Below the pieces are notes generated by a model that was not told the origin of the DNA, ran no database searches, and saw only the letters and a list, made by a program, of their open reading frames with translations. From Nemertoderma westbladi (Eukaryota; Xenacoelomorpha; Nemertodermatida; Nemertodermatidae): a stretch of DNA of 37,566 bases. How positions within the stretch are numbered: the stretch's first letter is position 1; each line of letters begins with the position of its first letter. The DNA is taken from contig JAUCBJ010002392.1 of the NCBI GenBank assembly GCA_032718475.1, positions 1 through 37,566 of the forward strand. Reading direction: 5' to 3'. Shown here piece after piece: positions 1 through 9,604 of the stretch. Position numbers and translations under genes: made by a program.

Positions 1-763
1 CAATAAAGCAATCCAACCCCTACAGACAGACAGTAGTTCCGATGTTCTAAACTCAAACTCTCCTAAGTATTCAAAAGAAGATCAGATCAATTATTGATTG
101 AATAACACCAGTTCCTTCCCGTATCTTACAGAATATTATATTCTATATGTATATATCATATGCTATATTATCTATATTATCTAATATCTATATTATATTC
201 TATATCTATTATATTATATTCTACTACTAGGTTTAGATTCAGAGACCAATTAAGGTGACAGACTTACTTACAGACTCACTTACTAAACTGAATATTATAT
301 TCAGTTACCCAAAATATTTAATAATATTGATGTTGAGGGCCAGTATTATAAATAGGTTTATGTAATAATTTATATTATGGGAATTTTTCTATCTTTATTT
401 ATATTATAAATAATAACAAATTTTTAATTATTTTGCATAGGGAGAGGTCGCAATAATCGCTAAAATTAGATATAAAAGAATTAATTTATATCAGATGTAA
501 ATACAATAATGATATAAATTTCTTTCAATATATTTTACCATTTTAATTCGTTCTTGGTCGATATTATTCCCATATTATCGGTATTGAGTATTCGAGTAAT
601 ACCTGTATCTGCTACGTCCCTTTGGTAGACACAAACCTGGACCATCTACTAATAAAACGTTTAAATTATAACTCAGAGGTTCCCATTGGTTATATTATTC
701 AACCAATAAAACATTGGTTTACAATGAGTGTAACGGAGTTGGTTCCCATTCAGAACTACTATA
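1..763. other. AT-rich non-coding sequence with TA-rich simple repeat
   Basis: No coding region is recognisable. About 133-230 is a degenerate TA/TATC-rich low-complexity tract. Around 679-750 the phrase GGTTCCCATT occurs twice, near a small imperfect palindrome of CCAAT/ATTGG type. Nothing else is supported. Confidence 0.5.
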
Positions 764-1570
764 ATGTTATATGTTTATCTAATCTATTCTAATTATCTCG
801 GTCCCACTGTGGCTGGTTGTGGTTTCCCTAAAGTTACCCGACAACCCTACGTCATTGTACGTCCGTCCGTGTTACTAAACTATCAACTCTGTTTGGACAA
901 TCGCACTCCATTCTGCACCCAAAATCACCAGTTCAGCTATTTATATCCTTATAAAGGATATATTTAGTATTAATTACAGCGATCAGTGGATTGGTTACAG
1001 ACTTGTTCAGTAAACCCAGGGGGGTCTGTATTGGATACACAGGGTTCCTTCTCTATATACTTACATTCATATGTAACACAGATATGTAACGGTGACAGGA
1101 AACCAAGTCAGATGTTCAGCTAATAAATATTGTAGCATCATTATTGTGAGCTAACCCTATTCATTACTTTTTAATATTTATTTGTATATTCTGTTGAGTT
1201 GATGTGATTTAATTGGATTGTTTTATATTTAGTTAAGTTAATGTTTTATAAAAAATATATATCTTGTAAATTATATATTAAATGGACCTATTAATTATAC
1301 AGGCAGTTTATTATGTATATTATTAGTAAATTAGTTATAACTTTTATTTTAATGATAAACCCAAATGGGAAAATATAATATAACATTTTACATATGTTTC
1401 ATTATGTCAACGTATATATTAGACCTTTATTTTCATCAGCTCATTTCCGGGCATGTATGTTTAACTTTGTTCCATCGTATGTTAAGAGGTTGTAGGCGCT
1501 TATACATACATACCTTGGAATATGTTTTCGTATATATATATATATATCATCGGGATCTTATTATATAGCG
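764..1570. other. non-coding, no recognised content
   Basis: Short open frames of up to 67 codons occur (764-967 and 1365-1568), but their products show no recognisable domain. One ends in a TA dinucleotide run at 1531-1546. Treated as chance frames in AT-rich DNA. Confidence 0.4.
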
Positions 1571-1581
1571 CATAAAACACT

Positions 1582-1970
1582 AGCTGAGAAGGCTAGTAAA
1601 ACTTACTTTTCCATGTTGCTCCAATAAACTTCCAGTACTGGTAGTTGATACATACAATGCCATCAATATTTAAAGCCTTGGTGCGGCCGATTTTAGAGTA
1701 CCGTTGTCAAGTTGAGGGTTTTCACCAAGGGTACGATATTGAAAAGTTCCCGCTACAATTTTTGGATAGAGTGTTGAATTGTAGGACAAACACCCCAAAT
1801 TTCAAAGTATGGTGAAATCAGGTGTTCCCAATGCGTTGGTCCCTGATAAGTCCAGTAGTATACCGCCTACCAGATCCTAGTAACAAAGTACCTTACTGTA
1901 GAATCCAGCAGTGTATACGGGCTCGTACAGTATCTGACAACAAATCCCAGTCCAGGGTGTCTAAATAAAC
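1582..1970 (+). mobile_element. LINE reverse transcriptase remnant (C-terminal part)
   Basis: The plus-strand translation around 1660-1800 contains LVRPILEYRCQVEGFHQG followed by EKFPLQFLDRVLNCRTNTPNF. This is the typical end of a non-LTR retrotransposon RT, after the active site, where 'LvrPileYg.qvWg' is followed by a basic helix. The product continues in pieces such as VFPMRWSLISPVVYRLPDP. Several frame changes and stops break it, so it is a dead copy. The catalytic part and endonuclease are not visible, so it is a truncated 3' fragment. Family assignment is by eye: a non-LTR RT is fairly secure, the clade is not. Confidence 0.6.
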
Positions 1971-2205
1971 AGATACTAAGTACACAAACTACTACTGGTG
2001 AAGGAACGGAGACTGATGTCTATTCTAATACGTGGGCGAATCAAATGCCCGGGGCTAACAGGACAAAACAGGATACCCGTCCTCTAACCGGTGAGGCAGA
2101 TGTACAGTCTACAGTAACAGATCAAACTCACGGGAAAACAATCCCCGCGCAGCAAATACTAACTATCGCTAACGGACCTAAATACCGTAAACTTGCCGCG
2201 GTGTG
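1858..2205 (+). other. unassigned 115-codon open stretch without a start codon
   Basis: An uninterrupted frame runs from just after a TAG at about 1855 to a TGA at 2203-2205 in a locally GC-richer segment. The predicted peptide is Thr/Gln/Ser-rich (contains STQTTTGEGTETD) and has no domain I recognise. The first ATG is internal. It overlaps the end of the LINE remnant, so it could be retroelement-derived or chance. Confidence 0.2.
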
Positions 2206-2629
2206 ATTTATATGGTTTATATACGCGCTAGTGGGTCAACAAACTAGCGTAACAATACTGCCGACAGACAAGCAGTCAAAAGTGGGTGCCCCTAAAATGC
2301 CTCTGTGACGTAAAACTAATATTAAATATCTCCTCAAATAAAAAAATACTCCCTACTGATAAGCCTATGGTAGCTAGTGGATCTCAAGACTCGTGCGCGT
2401 GCAAACGCGTAATACACCTAACATTTCGCCAGATTCCCACAATCATTGTGCTAACTTCGCAATTGTGCTAACACTTTCCGCTAACAGTTGTCTCAAATTA
2501 CGAAAAAAATCATGTAGCGAAATTTCAAGCTATGTTAGGTGAATTTAATTTGCCAGATAAATTTTCAGTGTGTTTTTTTACCTTGCGCCCCCATGCAGCT
2601 GCAATGGGAATATATAGTAAATATACATC
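2206..2629. other. non-coding, no recognised content
   Basis: Short frames only. The words GTGCTAAC and CGCTAAC recur around 2448-2490, and a T-run occurs at about 2572. Nothing further is supported. Confidence 0.35.
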
Positions 2630-2947
2630 TTAGGTGTATCACTTCTACCCGTTTACTGCTAGGTGTATCGCTTCCACCCGTTTACTGTTAGGTGTATCGC
2701 TTCCACCCGTTTACTGTTAGGTGTATCGCTTCCACCCGTTTACTGTTAGGTGTATCGCTTCCACCCGTTTACTGTTAGGTGTATCGCTTCCACCCGTTTA
2801 CTGTTAGGTGTATCGCTTCCACCCGTTTACTGTTAGGTGTATTGTTTCCATTAGATTACTGTTAGGTTTATTGTTTCCATTAGATTACTGTTAGGTGTAT
2901 CAATTCCAATAATTTTATGTTAGGTGTATTGATTCCATGAGTTCACA
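2630..2947 (+). repeat. 29-bp minisatellite, about 11 copies
   Basis: Unit starts fall at 2630, 2659, 2688, 2717, 2746, 2775, 2804, 2833, 2862, 2891 and 2920, exactly 29 bp apart. The unit core is TTAGGTGTATCGCTTCCACC. Copies from 2659 to 2832 are nearly identical, the first has a few changes, and those from 2833 onward decay progressively until the pattern fades at about 2947. The unit shares the 8-mer CGCTTCCA with the large 34-bp satellite further along; whether that is meaningful is unknown. Confidence 0.95.
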
Positions 2948-2965
2948 GGGTCTCAGGAATTCTTT

Positions 2966-3016
2966 GCCCGTGGGTGTTCTTAGCCCGCGTGTATTCTTAA
3001 CCCGTGCGTATTCTTA
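2966..3016 (+). repeat. 17-bp tandem repeat, three copies
   Basis: Three diverged copies start at 2966, 2983 and 3000 with core CCCGTGCGTATTCTTA. They lie just after the 29-bp minisatellite. Confidence 0.75.
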
Positions 3017-3034
3017 GACCTTAAGAAAATTTAG

Positions 3035-3304
3035 GAGAATCTAAGAGAATTTAGGAGGACCACCAAAGAGAAAAAGCGAAAGCAGCCATTATCAAAGAGA
3101 GAGAAAGACCGAATAGCGGACCTATTTCATAGTAATATAGTAAAAGGTCAGTGTCCTGTTAAGGCAATGATAAAGAGTGTGATCCGATGCGATGAAATAT
3201 TGAAAGATATTGAATGGAGGAAATTAAAATTCACCGTGAACAATAGAATCACTACAATAAAGTACCGTAAGAATAGAGCAATAAAAAATGGTAACGAACA
3301 ATAA
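3035..3304 (+). pseudogene. basic C-terminal coding fragment, SANT/Myb-like
   Basis: A frame without an ATG near its start is open from 3035 to a TAA at 3302-3304, about 90 codons. The product is highly basic: a KEKKRKQPLSKREKDR-type segment, then a predicted helical stretch, then IEWRKLKFTVNNRITTIKYR. The pattern 'Ser/Lys-x-Glu-Lys... W+.hKf.V.NRI' resembles a C-terminal domain I have seen in many invertebrate and fish proteins, possibly a divergent Myb/SANT fold; this is recollection only. A polyadenylation hexamer AATAAA (3300-3305) overlaps the stop codon. A possible splice acceptor, TTTAG at 3050-3054, would make it a terminal exon. No upstream exon was found, so it may be an exon relic or transposon-derived. 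Confidence 0.35.
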
Positions 3305-4400
3305 ACTTTTAAATTTATGTCTTAAATGAAAATATTAATTTAGGATTTGTTGTTTTATTTATTATACAATTTGCATTTTTTAACAGGTAAAACATGTTTA
3401 CATTTCAATATTTTGAATTTGATTTTTTGATGACGACCAGAATAATAATAAAACTGTCGTTGTAATTATACTAACAATTTTTTTAATGATTAATGTAATA
3501 ATTGTATTTGGATATGTTTCATATCCTGTAAAATTGTTGTAATTCGGGTCACCCCCCCCCCCCCCCCCCCAATTTTTCTACAAATCTTAATGAGATTGCA
3601 GGAAATTTGAAACAGATAAAATGTTCACCTCCCTCCTCCTTAGTGGGGAAAAGTGTCTCCGGTGATATTTCGCCACTTACTCTGCCGTTATTCTTCATAC
3701 TTATAGCAGATCGTTGGTACCGATGCAAATATGACATTTCAGGGAGAATTCCATATATTTAATATAATTATTCTGAATTTCGTGAAAGAATAGCTAAGAA
3801 ATTGGCGTTCGAAAGTTGCATGTATTTGCATGCGCGAGGCTATTTTATAGTGTTATTATGTTATTATTTATTGTGTTATTCTTGAATAAATAAACGTAAT
3901 TCTGGAACATTATATTTATATTACAGGTAGCTGGGCAACAACGCGATGCCTATATAACAATTCTAGTATGTAGCTATTCATAGATAAACAAAATGTTCTA
4001 GAGTATAGTGTATATATTTTTACTAAAAATAATAACTGGTCACTGGAAGTAATACGCATGCAAATTTCATGAAACTTTTTCAGATAAATTATTACGCACT
4101 GAAATGTATGCGTTAGCTCAATATTACCACGCCAGATAAGTAATAGACATTTAATAGATTTCCAATATAGATTTCACCTTGTCATATAATTTATTGCACA
4201 ATAGTTGATTTTTACGAGAAATCAGCTGTAAATAAAATGAAAATAATTAGTGTTGCAAATTACGACGAAACCTACAACGACGCCTAACGACATTTTGGGT
4301 CTGTTAGTGCAGCACTCCACTTTCTTTCATTACTTCAAAATTCTGATAATTCCTGTATCAATCTCGTAGGAAAGGAGTAATATTGCATTCATTTTGTAAT
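3305..4400. other. AT-rich non-coding with a C19 tract
   Basis: No gene is recognised. 3552-3570 is an uninterrupted run of 19 C. It is followed directly by a 28-bp segment (AATTTTTCTACAAATCTTAA...) that recurs in similar form at about 8532-8560, suggesting a dispersed repeat. Confidence 0.45.
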
Positions 4401-4407
4401 ATTGCAT

Positions 4408-4470
4408 ATAATATAATATACACCATATTTAGTATCATACAGATACTAAATATGGTGTATATTATATTAT
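4408..4470. repeat. perfect 29-bp inverted repeat with 5-nt loop
   Basis: 4408-4436 is the exact reverse complement of 4442-4470, separated by ATACA. The arm contains TACACCATATTTAGTATC. A transcript would form a long perfect hairpin. No transposon termini are evident outside it. Confidence 0.95.
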
Positions 4471-5011
4471 CATTTAGCATCATTTAGTTCATACAGATAC
4501 AGTTGCTATCATTATACTATTATTGGTTGTTGTTAGCACTATATTTGTATTCTAGAGATTATAGTCCTACAGTCCAGCCAATGTATTGCTTTTACAAAGA
4601 CAAATAATGAATGTGCAGAAGCCGGCAATTTAAACACTAGTTATTACCCTGTTAGGGGAATTGATGTGTGGTGTGCAATACTAGCGGTCATTTATTGAAC
4701 TGGTTGTGTTAGCACAATTAAATCAGTGTCATTAGGTGTTAGTACTGTCGCGTGAAAAAACGTAAATGTGTTGGTGTTAGGTTAATATACGATTTGCAGA
4801 AGGGGGTGTGTAGTGAGGTGTGTTTGTGTAGAGCGGCATTAAAATATCATGTTGCTCGCCACACACACAGTCAAAATGGCTGGAAATAGAATATGAAGTA
4901 CAAAGTAGGCCTTGGTCTAAGTCTGCTGAATTATCGTATGTGAAGTAGTGTTGGGTGCTACTGTATGGTACGACATTGTGCGTTGCACAATGTGCAACGC
5001 GGTTGTATGCG
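4471..5011. other. upstream region of the integrase-like element
   Basis: No coding content is recognised. GTTGCACAATGTGCAACG near 4983-5000 is an imperfect palindrome just before the probable start of the integrase-like gene. The left end of that element could not be located. Confidence 0.3.
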
Positions 5012-5727
5012 ATGGAAATGTTTTCTATTACAGCGTATTTTAAGAGTGGATTAACTTACCGGGAGATTGTAAATATCCTCCATAAAAAACATGGAATTAC
5101 AATTAGTGAAAGGACAGTGAAGAGACGATTAATCGAATTGCATTTAACTCGAAAGAGTGGGGGAATATAGACTTAATTGAAATTAAGCAAACTGTAAAAT
5201 CTCTTATAGACGGACCTGCATGTTTATGGGGATATCGACATGTTTGGAGGCATTTGGTAAAACTTGGCTATACTGTATCACGTTTAACAGTCCAACGTAT
5301 TCTTAAGGAAATAAACCCACTCGCTTCGAATTTGAGACGTAAACATAAACTAAAACGTAGGAAATATCGAAATAAGGGGCCAAACTATATGCCTAGCTAG
5401 CCTAGATGGCTATGACAAGTTGAAAATGTTCGTTTTTTCCCATTCATGGTTGTCTAGATGGTTGGTCGAGAGTGGTTATTTGGTTAAGGTTGACGCACAC
5501 GAATAACGACCCCAATGTTGTTAGTAAATTTTATCTGGAATCCGTTGGAAAGTACGGTTGTCCTGTAGTTTTACATACAGACAAAGGGACAGAAAACGGT
5601 GTCATAGCGGCAGCACAATGTACGTTCCGGCGATGTGAAAAAGCCCACAAATATGTGGGATCACCCCATAATCAGCTGATAGAGAGTTGGTGGTCCTGAA
5701 AAATGTGGACAACTTGGTGGAAAAATT
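5012..5727 (+). pseudogene. DDE integrase-like gene, N-terminal and catalytic part (broken)
   Basis: The ATG at 5012 opens a helix-turn-helix-like N-terminus (FKSGLTYREIVNILHKKHGI, then ERTVKRRL). After a stop and frame change at about 5168 comes GPACLWGYRHVWRHLVKLGY with TVSRLTVQRILKEINP and a KGPNY motif. A degraded segment follows with DGYDKLK (first catalytic Asp), then HTDKGTEN (second Asp) at about 5575-5597, and finally NQLIESWWS with the catalytic Glu at about 5690. Order and spacing fit the eukaryotic integrase-core proteins of the rve/RNase-H-like superfamily that are scattered through cnidarian, mollusc, lancelet and fish genomes. At least three frame changes or stops show it is dead. 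The reading frame continues after foreign sequence at about 6969. Confidence 0.75.
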
Positions 5728-5895
5728 GTTGCCTATGAAACTTGTAGAACAATTTTTTGAAAAAGATTATTTTTTAAAAATATAACCAAAATAGTGCATT
5801 TTTCAAAAATTCACGTTTGTTTTAATGAAAAACACCGAATAAAAACTATTTATAGAACATATTAAAAAAACTGTTCTACAAGTTTTTTAGGCAAC
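5728..5895. repeat. inverted-repeat (MITE-like) segment at the left end of the insert
   Basis: 5728-5758 and 5865-5895 are inverted copies of 31 bp with three mismatches; each arm includes ACTTGTAGAACA or its near-copy. The outer ends read GTTGCC...GGCAAC. It sits where the integrase-like coding sequence is interrupted. Target-site duplication was not identified. Confidence 0.75.
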
Positions 5896-6968
5896 ATGAT
5901 TATCTTCAAAATGAGACATAAAACGTAAAATTTGACTGAACCATAGCCGACTAGTAGCATTTCAAGTCCTAAAAAATCGGATTCTGAGAAAAATACAATT
6001 GAAAGTGAAAGTAATTTATTTATGTATTTTCCAAAATTGAAACTACTAATTACTCGTTTTAACCCCTTGGGATTGGTAAACTGTTGTTCAGGTGGTGCTA
6101 TGGGAAACATATGATGGTGGTGGTGCTCAGTTTGGATGAAGTGGGTGAAAAACGGGCGAATAACGAATAAGTATAATAAAAAATAATAAAAAATATAAAA
6201 AGTACAGAAGTTAATAACCGCCCGGTTTGTATTCAGAATCGTTTTCTTTGGCCAGTTTGAGTAACTTAGATCTGTAGCTATCTTTCCGCGTTGCTTTCTG
6301 TTCCGCCTTCTGTATGCTGCTGCTTATTCTCTTCAAGTCTTTCCTCAGATCCCAATTGCAGTGGCCTATTGTGAGTAGAACCATTCTGCTGGTAAACCTC
6401 GCCCAGTCGCCTGAGTTCCCCGCTCCCGTGATACCGGTACCGGAATCCAAATAGCACCTGAATCGGTTAGATTCTCCCCTTTTTTTAGAAGCAACCCTTG
6501 GAACGGCAGATCTCCGTGGCATATTCTCACAATTATTTATTTAGTATAGGCCTAATATGAATATTTGAACAAACATAAAGTTAGGATAAATCGAATATCG
6601 TAGTTAGGCCTACTGGGATTCACAGTCAGACAGTATAGCAGTACAGATACAGTTATGATTAGTTTGTTAGCAAATTTATATTAACGATAAAATGTACCAT
6701 TTGAATGTCCCGCCTACTGTGCTGTCATATTTCATAAAGATAAGCAGGAAAGGTTGTGAACAGGGCGTCCTCGTTTGGAATTTGAAATTTTACACAATTT
6801 TACATTAAATTTAATAAGTAGCCTGCACCAAATCGGTCATAACTCAAAATCTAAAAAAAGATATTGGGAAACAGTTTTCGTTTTCGGAAAGAGCATTAAA
6901 TTCTCTACAATAATCGACTAAAAAGTAATTTTACAAAATTTAAAAGTTTTTTACTGAATAAAGCCCCC
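5896..6968. mobile_element. foreign insert inside the integrase-like gene, family unknown
   Basis: Integrase-like coding sequence stops matching at about 5727-5740 and resumes at about 6969 (LKDLVDSGEYN), so the sequence between is an insertion or a pile of insertions. It contains low-complexity AT-rich parts and GGTGGTGGTGCTC at 6115. It also holds two minus-strand frames: 6522-6211, listed separately, and 6110-5862, which encodes an unrecognised 82-residue product. Clear terminal repeats joining 5728 and 6968 were not found. Confidence 0.5.
6211..6522 (-). CDS. hypothetical basic 103-residue ORF
   Basis: ATG at 6522 to stop at 6211. The product is Arg/Lys/Ser-rich, starts MPRRSAVPRVASKKRGES, has a central hydrophobic patch (RMVLLTIGHCNWDL), a likely helical basic segment, and ends in YKPGGY. 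I do not recognise the family. Its codon region is GC-richer than the surrounding AT-rich DNA, which makes a chance frame less likely. It lies inside the insert that interrupts the integrase-like gene, so it may be cargo or a remnant of that inserted element. No splice sites or polyadenylation signal near it were convincing. It may be non-functional. Confidence 0.3.
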   Translation of the reverse strand: MPRRSAVPRVASKKRGESNRFRCYLDSGTGITGAGNSGDWARFTSRMVLLTIGHCNWDLRKDLKRISSSIQKAEQKATRKDSYRSKLLKLAKENDSEYKPGGY

Positions 6969-7445
6969 CCTTAAAGATCTAGTCGACTCTGGAGAATACA
7001 ACACTAACTGTGAAACTCAGAAGGCTATTCCTTGGTATTGTTTTTCACCTGTTATGGAATCTGAAATGAACGCTGTGGTGGATGACTGGAATTCCCACTA
7101 CATAAGGAAATCCCGCTTCGATACCATTGCCGGAAGACCAATGTGTATAACTTTTACCATCCGAGTCTACGAGGGGGTCTTAGTGATTTAGCTATTCAAG
7201 TAGACGTTGGTAGTGTACAGGCAATGGAGGAGTTTATATCACCACTAGGAGTTACCTCCACGAACCATAACAAAGTGTTATCTTACTGCGAATATGTGTG
7301 CAATTATATGAACATATGTAAACCATCGGAATGGTCTGATAGTCTGAGGTTGTTTAAAATAATAAAAAATCTCATTAACCTAAGAAAAGCTTACATGCAG
7401 AATATTCATCATGACTCACATTTAGCCAGGGCCAGCCTGTGTTAG
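6969..7445 (+). pseudogene. DDE integrase-like gene, C-terminal part
   Basis: The frame resumes with LKDLVDSGEYN, passes PWYCFSPVMESEMNAVVDDW and WNSHYIRKSRFDTIAGRP, then shifts at about 7140 into the frame 7143-7445 (YNFYHPSLRGGLSDLAIQVD...KPSEWSDSLRLFKIIKNLIN). 'WN.H.IR.SR..T..GRP' followed by a 'lyf.P' segment is the usual C-terminal end of the integrase-like proteins whose catalytic core lies at 5012-5727. The two pieces are therefore one former gene on the same strand, interrupted by about 1.2 kb. A stop at 7443-7445 may be the natural end. Confidence 0.7.
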
Positions 7446-7460
7446 GAAAACGAATAACAG

Positions 7461-7530
7461 GTTTCTATTGGCCGTTCAAATAAAGTTTCTATTGGCCGTT
7501 CAAATATAGTTTATATTGCCGTTCTTAACT
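7461..7530 (+). repeat. 24-bp tandem repeat, about 2.5 copies
   Basis: GTTTCTATTGGCCGTTCAAA occurs at 7461 and 7485, with a third, decayed copy from 7509. It begins just after the stop of the integrase-like gene. Confidence 0.8.
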
Positions 7531-8103
7531 TAGTAACTACGGTAACCGAACACTTCAGGGTGTAGGGCAGATGGTTAGTTTTGGGGAAATCTGACAAATT
7601 ACTTGCTCCTTTATATTGCTTTGGAGTAGAACAGCGCATTGCTAATAAAATGTGATTTTTAGTCGAAAAAGATTTAACAGATTTGGAATTAGTAAAACTT
7701 TAAGTTGTATATAAAATTACTGAATAATTATAATAGAGTAGCGTTGGAAACTAACTTTTACGTTTAATTATAAAATTATTTTTTATTCTACTGAGTAAAA
7801 CTACATACCGCGGGTAGGAAACACAATGTCTTAAAAAATTTAATATGATTATTATTTTACTATATTATGATACTGGTTTCACGCAGCGTATTTCTTTGTC
7901 GTGGGATCTCTCCTCCATTATATTTTCAGTGTTCGATTCACATTGGGAGGTTATCAATTTCGAATGTGCCGCGGATTTGACATTATTTCTTCGATCTTGG
8001 GAGCATGCTCTGCAACACCAGCTGTGAACCTTTTCTGGGCCATAATCAAATACCTCCTATAGCTCCACTTTGCCTGTACCCACTTACGCTTGCTACTACT
8101 GTG
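7531..8103. other. non-coding, no recognised content
   Basis: A 60-codon frame at 7845-8027 has no recognisable domain. No repeats were noticed. Confidence 0.35.
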
Positions 8104-8470
8104 TTTTGGGCACATCCCCCCTCAAAATTTATATACTAGCTAGTTTTTCTTACTTTTTTAAATGTTCTTATGTTTAATGTTCTTATGTTATATGTTCTTA
8201 TGTTTCTTGTTTAATTATCTATTCATTTAATATATAAATTTTGTTCTAGAACAAATATTTTTTGTTATAGAAGAACAAAAACTAGGAAAACAAGTGGGTA
8301 AGAAAAACTAGCTTTGATAACAACATAAAACCTAATTAATTAATTTTCTTCTAGAACATCAATTATTTGTTCTAGAACAAAATTAATAGACAATATGTTG
8401 TTGAACATTAAAGAAAAAGTAACAATTTTATTTTTTAAGCCATTTTGGGCACAAATATTTGTGCCCAAAA
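8104..8470. repeat. cluster of interleaved inverted repeats, possible MITE
   Basis: TTTTGGGCACA at 8104-8114 is inverted at 8460-8470. Within lie a 15-bp perfect inverted pair (8139-8153 with 8298-8312) and a 37-bp pair with four mismatches (8237-8273 with 8348-8384). Each 37-bp arm contains the perfect palindrome TTTGTTCTAGAACAAA. The two inner pairs interleave instead of nesting. Three copies of ATGTTCTTATGTT stand at 8163-8210. A miniature transposon is plausible, but no target duplication was confirmed. Confidence 0.6.
8443..8470. repeat. 28-bp perfect palindrome
   Basis: Positions 8443-8470 read identically on both strands, with half-site TTTTGGGCACAAAT. The first 11 bases also occur at 8104-8114. 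Confidence 0.97.
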
Positions 8471-8529
8471 GACAATAGTACCGTATTACGCTTTTCCTGG
8501 AATATTGTGTCGTAATTCAATGGCTTGCT

Positions 8530-9272
8530 CACCAATTTTCTACAAATCGCAATGAGATTGTACAGTACAGGCCACCAGAAAAAGCAGATTTCATCCAATG
8601 TGAACACATTTGTTCAAGTCATCTGATTGGCAGGTTATGGCGAGTTATCTTCTAGATCACACAGCAGGAGGCTAACTTGCTGGGACCGACAAAGGCTTTG
8701 TGTGTGGTGCGCCTGTATGTCTGATATCAGGTAGATGAGAGAGCCCCCAGGGCGTAACATTGCGGACATGGGCTGTATTGGTAGAGAGAGAACTACATAC
8801 AAGACCACATGGAGGTTCATGGAGTGTATGGGATGGGATGGATGAGCCTAGACCATTGAATAATTAATTTAGTGCAGGGAGATGTCGCGCCATTAGTCTG
8901 ACACCGAGAGGGCACAGAGAAACACCAGAAGATGCCTTAACATCACTAACTATAGGCCTGCCTACTAGACACTATTAACCGCACACTATAAAGGTCAACA
9001 AAATCCTTATCGCATTTCCAGCTGCAGTGAGTGACAGTTCGCGGCAAACTACAGAGAGTTTCCAGATTACTAAGCGTTTCAAAAGTATTCAATTGTATCC
9101 TTTGGCGAAAAAATTTTGGTTGTTGCCAATTCAATTATATTCAATTATGTTCAATTGTCCCGTTCAACAACATTACATTTACACTGGTACACATTTGATA
9201 AAATGTGTTCACAATTGTACAAATCTGCGTTTTCTGGTGGCCTGTACTGTATGAAATTTGAAAGAATTTGGA
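8530..9272. repeat. long-spaced inverted repeat around 590 bp
   Basis: 8566-8612 (core TACAGTACAGGCCACCAGAA) matches the reverse complement of about 9203-9252, including GCAGATTT and GTGAACACATTT. Similarity continues weakly outward to about 8530 and 9272. The spacer (8621-9195) holds no recognisable gene; several short overlapping frames within it are not supported. It could be a decayed transposon with long termini. Confidence 0.7.
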
Positions 9273-9604
9273 TTACTTTTACCCCCAGCACTACTATTCC
9301 CATAAACTTTCTTTGTAAAGAAAAAGTAGGTAAATATTTTTTTGTAGTAGTGTCGTTGAGCAGTAAGCGACGCGAGGTAGACCCGCCTTTCAACGCTGTT
9401 ACAAGCCCCCCCCCCCCCCCCCCCCCCCACTAAGATGTACTGTATGTTAGCTCAGCCTAGCTAAATAGTAAAGATATTCTATTATAACATGTTTCTCAAA
9501 ATGGTATTGCTGTGATAGCTATCTCCATTTTAGAAATTTTTTTAATCGTTTTTATTGACAATATTATTACGTTCTACAACAATATTCACATAGAACTTTA
9601 TATT
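9273..9604. other. non-coding with a C23 tract
   Basis: 9406-9428 is an uninterrupted run of 23 C. Nothing else is recognised. Confidence 0.5.

Noticed and set aside
3549-3737. minus-strand ORF ending in poly-Gly
   Set aside because: The poly-Gly tail is the reading of the C19 homopolymer and the remainder shows no recognised domain.
9027-9433. overlapping ORFs near the C23 tract on both strands
   Set aside because: They overlap one another in several frames, run into the homopolymer, have no recognisable domain and lie within a long inverted repeat.
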